Source of the DNA: Clostridiales bacterium
GTDB taxonomy: Bacteria > Bacillota_A > Clostridia > Christensenellales > Christensenellaceae
Direction: 5' to 3'
NCBI GenBank assembly: GCA_003149735.1
Contig: QANA01000018.1
Span: forward strand, 39,708-61,934
Length of the DNA: 22,227 nucleotides
The notes under the pieces were generated by a model. That model was not told the DNA's origin. It ran no database searches and saw only the letters and a program-made list of their open reading frames with translations. Position numbers and translations under genes: made by a program. Below, piece by piece: positions 7,641-14,817 of the stretch. Positions within the stretch are counted from its first letter, which is position 1. Every line of letters starts with the position of its first letter.

Positions 7641-8285
7641 TTATTTATTGTTGGTTTGTGTCGTGCGTTTCTTTTTAATAATCACTCTTCGATAGGGTTC
7701 TTCTCCCTCCGAAACAGTACATACTGAAGGATGGTCATGCAATGTAGCATGCAGAATTCTGCGCTCATAGGGATTCATCGGCTCCAGAACTACTCTCCGC
7801 CCTGTTTTAGCTACCTTTCCCGCAATGCGATTGGCCAGATTGACCAACGTTTCCTCCCGCTTTTTACGGTAATTTTCGGTATCCACAAAAACGCGTTTAT
7901 AAGTTTCGGAATCTTTATTGATTACCAGACTGGTCAGATATTGCAGACTGTCCAACGTCTCTCCCCGGCGCCCAATCAGTACCCCGGTGGAATCCCCGTC
8001 CACATTAATATGAATCATATCATCTGTCTCTTCTGCATGCGCCATGGCCGAAATTCCCATTTTGCGGAATAAACCATCAAGAAATTCCTCTGCCCGATCC
8101 GCATCGGAAAATTTTCTGGTCAACCGCACCGTTGCCGATTTTCCCAAACCCAGAAATCCTTTGCCTTCCTGCAAGATCTCCACATCTACCTGGTCAATGC
8201 CAAGCCCCATCTGTGTCAATCCGTTGAAGATTGCTTCTTCGACCGTCTTGCCCTTTGCTTCCATGACCTTTCCGTCATTCATCAT
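7641..8285 (-). CDS. jag: RNA-binding protein Jag/KhpB (SpoIIIJ-associated)
   Basis: Jag/KhpB is a cytoplasmic RNA-binding protein that in related bacteria partners KhpA and affects cell division; its gene is classically next to yidC/spoIIIJ. The 214-residue protein shows three domains. A Jag-N domain (about 6-55) includes KGFLGLGKS. A KH domain follows with the loop GRRG at 105-108. The C-terminal R3H domain has the R-x3-H signature (RRILH, 175-179). Two adjacent ATGs (8283-8285 and 8280-8282) are both possible starts; AAGGGA lies about nine bases upstream of the first. It follows yidC by 48 bp and is followed by the hairpin at 7599-7626. Confidence 0.95.
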   Translation of the reverse strand: MMNDGKVMEAKGKTVEEAIFNGLTQMGLGIDQVDVEILQEGKGFLGLGKSATVRLTRKFSDADRAEEFLDGLFRKMGISAMAHAEETDDMIHINVDGDSTGVLIGRRGETLDSLQYLTSLVINKDSETYKRVFVDTENYRKKREETLVNLANRIAGKVAKTGRRVVLEPMNPYERRILHATLHDHPSVCTVSEGEEPYRRVIIKKKRTTQTNNK

Positions 8286-8333
8286 TCTGCTTCTTCCCTT
8301 TCTCAGTGCCCGCTGCTGCGCGCCTGTTCTATT

Positions 8334-9266
8334 TTACGCTTTTTTTCTGCTCCCCTTTTCTTCCTTACGCTTATAGTAAAAGTTAAAGAAGAAATCCACT
8401 GCAACACTGTAAATACTTGTAAACATCCAGTAAATTGCAAACATGGTGTTGCTGCTCAGACAGATCACAAATGACAATATGGGATAAATATACTTCATCA
8501 TACCCATTTGCTGTTCCATAGCCGGATTAGGATTCAATTTGGAAGAAATCCACTGCTGCAGGAACATTGCGCCGCCCGAAAGCAGGGGCAATATAAACCA
8601 ACCGTTATTGAGACCCATCAGGCCGTTTGCTGCAATGATTCCCGAGCTCAACGCATTATAAGCCGCTTCGTTAACACTCAAAATGCCTTCATTAAACAGA
8701 ATTAAGCCTTTACTCTGCAAAATTCCCATAGTTTGCGGCGTAATGATATTATTATTGCTTTGCAGGAACGTCAAAAACTCACTGGCAGAAGGCAAAATAC
8801 CTGCCATGCCGGAATCAGGCTGCCAAAGGTTATTCACCCACAGCCATCTGGTCAATTCGATGCTGGAAGCGCCGTTTTCCGCTGCCCGCAGTACCAGAGA
8901 CATCGTTTCCTTTGCGGCAATGGAACGCAGCGCTCCATAAAATGCCAGCAAAAATACCAACTGTAACAACATTGGCAGACATCCTGCCATCGGGCTGATA
9001 CCCCGCTCTTTATAGAGTTTATTGATACGCAGATTCAGCTGCTCCGGGTTATTTCCGTAGCGCTTTTTCAATCCCTCGATTTCAGGGTTGATGCTCACCA
9101 TTTTTTTGCTGTTGATACGCTGCTTCATATCAATAGGCAGCAACACCAATCTGACAAACAACGCCACTACAATAATAGTCAGTGAATATTCGTGCAGAAA
9201 CTGATAAATCCACTCAATTGCCAGAATAAAAAAATCGGCAATAAAATTATCGTTTAAAAAACTCAT
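8334..9266 (-). CDS. yidC: Membrane protein insertase YidC/Oxa1 (SpoIIIJ type)
   Basis: YidC inserts and folds membrane proteins, alone or with SecYEG. The 310-residue protein has several hydrophobic segments: about 28-46, 95-117, 222-240 and 258-296. The arginine in LFVRLVLLP (residue 39) matches the conserved groove arginine of this family. A positively charged cytoplasmic region lies between about 47 and 92, and the C-terminal tail is basic (KRKEEKGSRKKA). There is no N-terminal lipobox cysteine, unlike Bacillus SpoIIIJ. The stretch 117-221 between hydrophobic segments is about 105 residues, longer than in Bacillus-type proteins. GGAGG is four bases before the ATG. It follows yidD by 20 bp. 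Confidence 0.95.
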   Translation of the reverse strand: MSFLNDNFIADFFILAIEWIYQFLHEYSLTIIVVALFVRLVLLPIDMKQRINSKKMVSINPEIEGLKKRYGNNPEQLNLRINKLYKERGISPMAGCLPMLLQLVFLLAFYGALRSIAAKETMSLVLRAAENGASSIELTRWLWVNNLWQPDSGMAGILPSASEFLTFLQSNNNIITPQTMGILQSKGLILFNEGILSVNEAAYNALSSGIIAANGLMGLNNGWFILPLLSGGAMFLQQWISSKLNPNPAMEQQMGMMKYIYPILSFVICLSSNTMFAIYWMFTSIYSVAVDFFFNFYYKRKEEKGSRKKA

Positions 9267-9286
9267 GTTACCTCCAGAAAATCAGT

Positions 9287-9496
9287 TCACGGAACGGGAT
9301 CGTAACCGCCCTTGCAAAAAGGATTGCAGCGCAGAATCCGTTTCAGGGCCAACCAGGCTCCTTTCCTCGCACCATATTTACAGACTGCTTCATATGCATA
9401 CTGCGAACAGGTGGGAATAAACCTGCATTTTCCCGGAAAATAAGGAGAAATTCCCTTTTGATATGCCCGAATCACCCATAAAAAAATACGTTTCAT
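9287..9496 (-). CDS. yidD: Membrane protein insertion efficiency factor YidD
   Basis: YidD is a small membrane-associated protein that helps YidC-dependent insertion. The 69-residue sequence carries the family signature: an amphipathic N-terminus, then YQKGISP, the cysteine motif [14 protein letters not shown] (23-36), and a C-terminal [14 protein letters not shown]. Its ATG overlaps the rnpA stop by 4 nt (ATGA), so translation is probably coupled to rnpA. The order rnpA-yidD-yidC is the standard one. Confidence 0.96.
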   Translation of the reverse strand: MKRIFLWVIRAYQKGISPYFPGKCRFIPTCSQYAYEAVCKYGARKGAWLALKRILRCNPFCKGGYDPVP

Positions 9497-9885
9497 ACCA
9501 ACTGGCCGCTTCCTGTCGTTGGCCCGGGCTTTTCTGGCACCAACAAACCTGCTTTCTTCAAAAGATATCTCATATCTTTTCGGATCTCACTGTAAGTTGC
9601 CTCTGCTATGCAAGCCCTTGCCACAAAAATGAGATTGGCATTCTGTGCTGTCATCTCACCAAGCATTTCCCGCATACATTCCTTCATGCGGCGCCGAACC
9701 TTATTGCGCGCTACAGCTTTTCCCACTTTTTTGCTTACCGAAAAACCGCTACGTATTCCGCCATATCTGTTTTTAAAATAGATCAACACCATACGCCGGG
9801 TAGCGCAGGACTTTCCTCTATGATAAACAAAAGTAAATTCTTTATTTTTTTTTAATGTTACAAGCTTGTTATTTATTTTTTCCAA
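9493..9885 (-). CDS. rnpA: Ribonuclease P protein component
   Basis: RnpA is the protein subunit of RNase P, which matures the 5' ends of tRNAs together with the M1 RNA. The protein has the family's central strand [19 protein letters not shown], which is the RNR motif that contacts RNA. I place the start at TTG 9883-9885 (130 residues) because GGAG lies eight bases upstream. The in-frame ATG at 9901-9903 lies ahead of that ribosome site and would add six residues. The C-terminal tail after about residue 115 (rich in P, G and T) looks poorly conserved. The gene follows rpmH, with a hairpin in the 75-bp gap, and overlaps yidD by 4 nt. Confidence 0.95.
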   Translation of the reverse strand: MEKINNKLVTLKKNKEFTFVYHRGKSCATRRMVLIYFKNRYGGIRSGFSVSKKVGKAVARNKVRRRMKECMREMLGEMTAQNANLIFVARACIAEATYSEIRKDMRYLLKKAGLLVPEKPGPTTGSGQLV

Positions 9886-9927
9886 AACCGTCGCTCCTAT
9901 CACGAGCCGTTTTTACACTAAAATTAT

Positions 9928-9952
9928 AGGGCTGTACCTGAGATACAGCCCT
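9928..9952 (-). terminator. Hairpin between rpmH and rnpA
   Basis: A perfect 9-bp stem (9928-9936 with 9944-9952, AGGGCTGTA and complement) with a 7-nt loop lies just downstream of rpmH. On the minus strand it is followed only by a weak A/T-rich run, so it is more likely a partial terminator or RNA-processing/stability element than a full stop. It could explain unequal rpmH and rnpA levels. Confidence 0.55.
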
Positions 9953-9960
9953 GCACGCTA

Positions 9961-10095
9961 CTAAGCTGTGAGTTTTTTTCTGCCTTTATTGCGTCTGCGC
10001 TTCAATACATTGCGGCCATTGAGCGTTGCCATGCGCTTGCGGAAACCATGTACTTTACTGCGGTGACGTTTTTTGGGCTGAAATGTTCTTTTCAT
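9961..10095 (-). CDS. rpmH: Ribosomal protein L34
   Basis: This 44-residue open frame, found by reading the minus strand directly, begins [20 protein letters not shown] and ends GRKKLTA. It is an unmistakable bL34 protein of the usual length, very rich in Arg and Lys. A GAGG ribosome site is about ten bases upstream of the ATG. It is the first gene of the leftward unit that starts beside oriC and has a perfect promoter at 10181-10209. Confidence 0.99.
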   Translation of the reverse strand: MKRTFQPKKRHRSKVHGFRKRMATLNGRNVLKRRRNKGRKKLTA

Positions 10096-10180
10096 TATAA
10101 AATTACCTCGCAAATCTGTAAATTCTCTTTTTGCTATCTAAAGCGCGTGAGCCACTTTTTTCCGATAAAAAGACGAGTTT

Positions 10181-10209
10181 ATTATATAGAAAAACGGCTA
10201 TGCTGTCAA
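10181..10209 (-). promoter_or_regulatory. Consensus sigma-A promoter of rpmH-rnpA-yidD-yidC-jag
   Basis: On the minus strand TTGACA (complement of 10204-10209), 17 bases, then TATAAT (complement of 10181-10186) forms a perfect consensus promoter about 85 bp upstream of rpmH. A DnaA-box-like 9-mer (TTATCAACG, 10231-10239) lies 21 bp further upstream. Confidence 0.88.
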
Positions 10210-10379
10210 CAAAAAACCGCATTTCAAAGCTTATCAACGATATATTATACCTGCTTTGGCCGATTTTTCAATGCTTTTCTCCACTTCTCCGGTAAAAATA
10301 TTATTCTTTTTCACCTTTCCATTTCAAAAAAACAATCATCCGCAAAAAACGATTTTCTTTGTGGATAAATAACATTGGG

Positions 10380-10421
10380 TTATCAACAAATGTTGATAAC
10401 TTTTAATGCATTTGTTGATAA
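10380..10421. repeat. DnaA-box module 1 (TTATCAACA type)
   Basis: Boxes are at 10380-10388 (forward), 10391-10399 (inverted, 2-bp gap) and 10413-10421 (inverted, 13-bp gap). The first 41 bp match module 3 except for two bases. Confidence 0.9.
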
Positions 10422-10464
10422 TTCTATTCATATAGCCATTTTTTACTCCTTTTATTTTGTTGAG

Positions 10465-10506
10465 TTATCCACAATTTGTGGATATTTTCCGTAGATTTGT
10501 GGATAA
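10465..10506. repeat. DnaA-box module 2 (TTATCCACA type)
   Basis: Boxes are at 10465-10473 (forward), 10477-10485 (inverted, last base differs) and 10498-10506 (inverted). Gaps are 3 and 12 bp, the same as module 4. Confidence 0.9.
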
Positions 10507-10634
10507 CCTGTTTTTTGGTAAAACTGAAAATGGAATCCTTTTCCTGTTTGAAATATCCGCACAAAATATCTATAAATCTCAAAAAAATTCGTTTCTTTTT
10601 TTTCGCCGCAACTATGTTGACAGTTTTTCAAAAG

Positions 10635-10676
10635 TTATCAACATTTGTTGATAACTTTTAATGCATTTGTTGATAC
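10635..10676. repeat. DnaA-box module 3 (TTATCAACA type)
   Basis: Boxes are at 10635-10643 (forward), 10646-10654 (inverted) and 10668-10676 (inverted, last base differs). Gaps are 2 and 13 bp, and the 13-bp spacer is identical to that of module 1. Confidence 0.9.
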
Positions 10677-10718
10677 TTTTTCACTTTTCCCATAAAACTG
10701 TGTTTCTTACAAAAAAAG

Positions 10719-10760
10719 TTATCCACAAAATGTGGATAACTTTTTTTAGTTTGTTGATAA
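10719..10760. repeat. DnaA-box module 4 (mixed boxes)
   Basis: Boxes are at 10719-10727 (TTATCCACA, forward), 10731-10739 (TGTGGATAA) and 10752-10760 (TGTTGATAA). Gaps are 3 and 12 bp. This is the module nearest the dnaA promoter, ending 65 bp before its -35 region, so it is a candidate for DnaA autoregulation. Confidence 0.9.
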
Positions 10761-10825
10761 CTTGTCCATTTCCTGTGCAATTTTCTTTTTTTCCACAATC
10801 TTTGCGAATATTCGATTCTATCGCT

Positions 10826-10853
10826 TTGATGACATCCTTATTTATGATATAAT
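10826..10853 (+). promoter_or_regulatory. Probable dnaA promoter
   Basis: TTGATG (10826-10831), a 16-bp spacer and a perfect TATAAT (10848-10853) lie 55 bp upstream of the dnaA start. The leader then contains CTCCTT (10865-10870), complementary to the dnaA ribosome site AAGGAG (10895-10900). Confidence 0.65.
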
Positions 10854-10907
10854 AAATAACCGAACTCCTTTTTGGGAGAGTGCTTTGATTGTACAAGGAG
10901 AATATGC

Positions 10908-12281
10908 ATGAATTCGTTCACCGTACTATGGGAATCCGCATTAAAAAAACTGGAATCGTATTATGAAGCCAATCAAAATACGATCGCTTTTAGTACCTAT
11001 ATCAAAATTCTCTCTCCCGCTTTCGAAGAGAATGGAAAATATATTTTCAAAGTTCCGAACGAAATTTATAAAGAACAATTCCAAGAGCGTTTTGCCCCAT
11101 TGATTTTCCAAACCATGAAGGAGTGTTGCCTCGAGACCTACGGGCAGGATCGCGCTCTGGAAATTTTTTATTATACCCCCGAAGAACTGGATCAGTATCT
11201 TCTGAATCGCCCTGCCGCTCCCAGAGCATTGGGGGATATTGCTCTGAATCCCAATTACACTTTTGATACTTTCGTAGTCGGGAAAAACAATAATCTCGCT
11301 CATGCAGCTTCGTTGGCAGTGGCCAATAGCCCCGGAATAGCCTACAACCCTCTTTTTATTTACGGAGGAAGCGGGCTTGGCAAAACGCACCTGATGCATG
11401 CCATCGGCAATCGGATTCTTGAACAGAATCCCTCTGCCCGTATTATTTATATCACGACCGAAGCTTTTACGACGGAATTTATCGAATCCATCCAGAAACA
11501 CACGTCCGAAGCTTTTCGCAATAAGTTCCGTAAAGTAGACGTTTTACTGATTGACGATATTCAATTTATTTCCCGTGCCCGCGAAACACAGGAAGAACTT
11601 TTCCATACTTTTAATACCCTTCGCGAAGCGAATAAGCAAATTATTCTTTCCTCGGATAAGCCTCCGGAAGAAATTCCGCGTTTGGAAGAGCGCCTGATTT
11701 CCCGTTTTAAATGGGGGCTTACTACGGATATTGGCCTTCCCGATTATGAGACGCGCGTTGCCATTCTCAAGAAAAAAGCTCCCTATATCAAAGAACTCAC
11801 CCATTGCACATTGGAAATTGAAGATGAAGTATTTACCTATATTGCTTCCAAAGAGGACTCCAACATCCGGGATCTGGAAGGTGCGTTAAACCGTGTCATT
11901 GCCAGTGCTCAACTGGATAGTAGCTTACGGGCCATTACGCTCAATGTGGCAATCGGTGCCTTGGGCAATTTCTTTACATCTCCCGTTTCCAAAGTAATCA
12001 CACCCAAAAATGTAATACGCAAAGTCTGTGAATACTATGATATTACGGAAGAAGAAATTATGAGCAAAACCAAAAGCCGTAATATCGCTTATCCCAGGCA
12101 GATCGCCATGTATCTGCTCAAAAAACTCACGGATCTCACAAATCAGAAAATAGGTGAATGCGTTGGTTTAACCAATCATTCCACGGTCATTCATGCCTAT
12201 AAGAAAATTTCGGAAGATATGGAAAAAGATCCGGATTTACAGGGTATCCTCACAGATATCACACAAAAAATCAAAGAATAA
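10908..12281 (+). CDS. dnaA: Chromosomal replication initiator protein DnaA
   Basis: DnaA is the AAA+ initiator that binds DnaA boxes, oligomerises, melts oriC and loads the helicase. The 457-residue protein has an N-terminal domain I (about 1-90) and a short linker. Its AAA+ core shows Walker A GGSGLGKT (153-160), Walker B LLIDD (213-217), sensor 1 ILSSD and the SRF motif (265-267). Domain IV contains YPRQIAMYL and the signature helix. That helix reads LTNHSTVIHA (421-430) where most DnaA proteins have GRDHTTVLHA or GRDHTTVIHA, a notable change in the DNA-recognition motif. I start at ATG 10908, seven bases after AAGGAG. Upstream in-frame codons lack a ribosome site, and the ATG at 10904 is out of frame. 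It is flanked on both sides by DnaA boxes. Confidence 0.98.
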   Translation: MNSFTVLWESALKKLESYYEANQNTIAFSTYIKILSPAFEENGKYIFKVPNEIYKEQFQERFAPLIFQTMKECCLETYGQDRALEIFYYTPEELDQYLLNRPAAPRALGDIALNPNYTFDTFVVGKNNNLAHAASLAVANSPGIAYNPLFIYGGSGLGKTHLMHAIGNRILEQNPSARIIYITTEAFTTEFIESIQKHTSEAFRNKFRKVDVLLIDDIQFISRARETQEELFHTFNTLREANKQIILSSDKPPEEIPRLEERLISRFKWGLTTDIGLPDYETRVAILKKKAPYIKELTHCTLEIEDEVFTYIASKEDSNIRDLEGALNRVIASAQLDSSLRAITLNVAIGALGNFFTSPVSKVITPKNVIRKVCEYYDITEEEIMSKTKSRNIAYPRQIAMYLLKKLTDLTNQKIGECVGLTNHSTVIHAYKKISEDMEKDPDLQGILTDITQKIKE

Positions 12282-12600
12282 AAAGTTATCCACAGTTTGT
12301 GGACAACTGTGTCAATTCTCTGTCCAACTTTTGTGGAGTGGTTGTTTATAAACAGGCGTTTTTTTGCAGATTTCAATGGGAAACGGAAAATTTCTTTGCG
12401 TTATTTTCTGTAAAATTACACAAAACTCTGTTTAAAATGCACAGAGCATCCATAGAGTTTCCACCGGATTTTCACATAGCCCGGCGCGATTTTTTCCTTT
12501 TCTGATGCTTATGCACAAAGTTATCAACATTATCAACATTACTACTGCTACTACTGCTAATTACTATTTTTTTATCATTCCATAAAAAGGAGTAGATATT
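12282..12600. other. oriC: oriC, right part: DnaA boxes and unwinding region between dnaA and dnaN
   Basis: This 319-bp AT-rich gap has a forward TTATCCACA (12286-12294) facing an inverted near-box TGTGGACAA (12298-12306) across 3 bp, the same inverted pair as in upstream modules 2 and 4. A 12-bp palindrome TGTTTATAAACA lies at 12343-12354. Three close boxes follow: TTATGCACA (12509-12517), TTATCAACA (12521-12529) and TTATCAACA (12530-12538). A trinucleotide-repeat stretch then leads into a T-run. The dnaN ribosome site AAGGAG (12587-12592) ends the region. The arrangement matches the DNA-melting half of bipartite Bacillota origins. Confidence 0.88.
12539..12577. promoter_or_regulatory. DnaA-trio-like origin unwinding element
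   Basis: Directly after the last of three clustered DnaA boxes comes ACTACTGCTACTACTGCTAA, then TTACTA and an AT-rich tract. On the complementary strand read 3' to 5' this gives successive GAT/GAC triplets, the pattern of the DnaA-trio element described in Bacillus subtilis. Spacing and order (boxes, trios, AT-rich) agree with a site where DnaA loads onto one strand. Confidence 0.8.
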
Positions 12601-13710
12601 ATGAAGTTTATCTGCAATAAGGAAGAACTTATCAAAGGAATCAACATCGTCATGCGAGCAGCCTACAGCAAATACCAAAAATCCATTTTGGAATGCATCC
12701 ATATTAAAACAGAAGAACAAACGCTGCTGCTAGATGCATTTGATATGACGACAGCAATTAAAACAAGTGTTTATGCGCAAGTGGAAGAAGCCGGGGAAAC
12801 GGCAATTCCAGCACGCATTTTATATGATATCGTAAATAAATTTCCCGCCGGAGAAATTGTCTTTGAAAGAGAGGATGCAGCGATTCGCATCAGTGGGGCA
12901 AATTCCAGTGCAACCCTTTCGGAAATGGATGCACAGCAATTTCCTGCTTTTCCCGTCTATGAAGGCAATGCAGATCATCAGATTCAAATTTCACGGCAAA
13001 CTTTTAAAGATATGGTGGAAAAAACGGCATTTTCTGCTTATACGGGAGAAGATCGCCCTATTTTCACAGGATTGCTGTTAGAAACAAATCCGCAAGACGG
13101 TACTTTAAGCGTTGTGGGAATCGATGGAATCCGCATGGCAAAAAAAATGAGCCCGCTTTCCTGTAAAAGCCATATCAAAGCGATCGTTCCAGCAAAAATG
13201 CTGAAAGAAGCTTCCCGCATTCTTGGAGACGGCGAAGAAGAAATCTCCCTTTGTTTTACAGAACATGCATGTTTCCTGAAATGTGAAGAAATAGAAATTT
13301 TCACCCGCCTGTTGGATGGCGAATTCATTAATTATCAGGCTCTGATTCCTGCACAGTATAAGACAAGAGTAAAAGTCAATACCGGTATGTTTGAGCGCAG
13401 TTTGGAACTGATGATGGTGTTGGCTCGGGAAGATAGTTCCAATCTTATCCGCATGACAATTGAAAATTCCTGTATTGATCTGCAATCTGTTTCCGAATAT
13501 GGAAAAGCACAGGATACTCTCAGCGTGGAAATGCAGGGAGAAGTTTTAAAAATTGCATTCAATGCAAAATACCTTTTGGATGTATTCAAAGTTATTGAAG
13601 AAGAAGAGGTATATATGGAATTTACCGGTCGTTTGCAGGCTTGTGTTATCAAACCGGTAGCGGGAGATGCATTCCTTTATCTGGTTGTGCCCGTTAATAT
13701 TGCGGAATAA
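12601..13710 (+). CDS. dnaN: DNA polymerase III beta subunit (sliding clamp)
   Basis: DnaN is the ring-shaped clamp that tethers DNA polymerase III to DNA and serves as a docking platform for repair and replication factors. The 369-residue length is standard. The sequence aligns in spirit with three repeated clamp domains, including the start MKFICNKEELIKGI, ALIPAQYKTRVKVN in the middle and a C-terminal AFLYLVVPVNI tail that forms part of the peptide-binding pocket. AAGGAG lies eight bases before the ATG. The gene lies directly after the oriC unwinding element and 15 bp before recF. Confidence 0.98.
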   Translation: MKFICNKEELIKGINIVMRAAYSKYQKSILECIHIKTEEQTLLLDAFDMTTAIKTSVYAQVEEAGETAIPARILYDIVNKFPAGEIVFEREDAAIRISGANSSATLSEMDAQQFPAFPVYEGNADHQIQISRQTFKDMVEKTAFSAYTGEDRPIFTGLLLETNPQDGTLSVVGIDGIRMAKKMSPLSCKSHIKAIVPAKMLKEASRILGDGEEEISLCFTEHACFLKCEEIEIFTRLLDGEFINYQALIPAQYKTRVKVNTGMFERSLELMMVLAREDSSNLIRMTIENSCIDLQSVSEYGKAQDTLSVEMQGEVLKIAFNAKYLLDVFKVIEEEEVYMEFTGRLQACVIKPVAGDAFLYLVVPVNIAE

Positions 13711-13725
13711 CAAAAGAAAGGCGTT

Positions 13726-14817
13726 ATGCCGATGAAAATCACAAGATTGGCGCTGCGGGATTTCAGAAACTTTGAAGCGCTCGAACTGGATGAATTGAGC
13801 AGCGGAATCAATGTATTTGCAGGTCATAATGCCATGGGCAAGACTAACCTGATTGAAGCTGTTAATTATTTATCCTGTGGAAAATCTTTTCGCAATGCGC
13901 CGGATCAAAAATTAATTCGGGACGGGCAGGGATTTGCCGGTATTTTTGCTCAATACGAAACGGCTTCTCACCGTGGAAAAATTGAAGTAGGCATTTTTGG
14001 AGAGTCTAAGCGCAGCATTCGCCTGAATGGACTGCCAATTAAAAAAATATCCGAATTGATGGGTGCGGTAAATTCCATTGTTTTTGCACCGGAAGATTTA
14101 CGCGTTATCAAAGAATCCCCTTCGCTTCGCCGAAAAATGATGGATATGGAACTTTGCAAAATCAGTACGGGATATTACCATGATTTGCAAAATTATATGC
14201 TGGCGCTCAGAAGCAAAAATAAGCTGTTGAAGGAGAGTCGTGCTCAAGAAGGCGTGATTCGTGCGTATAGTGAGCAGATGGCCGCATATGGAGCAAATAT
14301 GATCCGCCGTCGTGCCGAATTTGTGGAAAAGCTGAATGCATATGGATCAATTTTTTATGAGAACCTGCAGGATGTAAAAGAAAATATTAAAATTCGTTAT
14401 AAATGCAGTGCAGAACCGGAAAATGCACAGCAAAGCTTGCTGGATAAAATGCAGATGAACGCTAAAAGAGAACGGGAAATGGGAACTTCTCTGGTAGGGC
14501 CGCACCGGGAGGATCTGGAAATTCTTATCAATGGAAAGGATTCCAAAATTTATGCTTCACAGGGGCAGCAGCGCACGGCAATGCTGGCATTAAAGCTGGC
14601 TTCTCTGGAAATCGCTCAGGAGCAGACGGGGGAAAGCCCAATTTTATTGCTGGACGATGTGTTTTCAGAACTGGATCAGAGACGTCGGGAAAGCCTGATG
14701 GAAATTGTAAGCAACCGGCAGGTATTTATTACCTGTACGGATTTGGAAGGAATGGAGAAATTTTCAGGAGCTTTTTACTATACAGTAGAACAGGCAAAAG
14801 TCAATCGAAAATCATAA
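13726..14817 (+). CDS. recF: DNA replication and repair protein RecF
   Basis: RecF is an SMC-like ATPase that helps load RecA at gapped DNA. The 363-residue protein has Walker A GHNAMGKT (33-40), the RecF/ABC-type signature SQGQQRTAMLALKLA near residue 280 and Walker B LLLDDVFSELD near 306-316. Two ATGs are candidates. The first (13726) has AAAGG four bases upstream and the second (13732) has it ten bases upstream. The gap to dnaN is only 15 bp, so the yaaA (S4-domain RNA-binding) gene often present here is absent. The stop codon lies within the long terminator palindrome that follows. Confidence 0.97.
   Translation: MPMKITRLALRDFRNFEALELDELSSGINVFAGHNAMGKTNLIEAVNYLSCGKSFRNAPDQKLIRDGQGFAGIFAQYETASHRGKIEVGIFGESKRSIRLNGLPIKKISELMGAVNSIVFAPEDLRVIKESPSLRRKMMDMELCKISTGYYHDLQNYMLALRSKNKLLKESRAQEGVIRAYSEQMAAYGANMIRRRAEFVEKLNAYGSIFYENLQDVKENIKIRYKCSAEPENAQQSLLDKMQMNAKREREMGTSLVGPHREDLEILINGKDSKIYASQGQQRTAMLALKLASLEIAQEQTGESPILLLDDVFSELDQRRRESLMEIVSNRQVFITCTDLEGMEKFSGAFYYTVEQAKVNRKS

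Larger units (their letters stand above)
10231..10760. other. oriC: oriC, left part: DnaA-box array upstream of dnaA
   Basis: Fourteen DnaA-box-like 9-mers lie here. Two are solitary: TTATCAACG at 10231 and TGTGGATAA at 10360. The other twelve form four 42-bp modules starting at 10380, 10465, 10635 and 10719. Each module has one forward box, an inverted box starting 11 or 12 bp later, and a third inverted box starting exactly 33 bp after the first. Modules 1 and 3 use TTATCAACA boxes. Module 2 uses TTATCCACA boxes, and module 4 has two TTATCCACA boxes and a final TTATCAACA. Starts are 85, 170 and 84 bp apart. The region is very AT-rich and lies next to dnaA, as in other Bacillota, so it is very probably the DnaA-assembly half of a bipartite origin. 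The remaining gap, 10096-10230, holds the rpmH promoter and leader. Confidence 0.93.
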
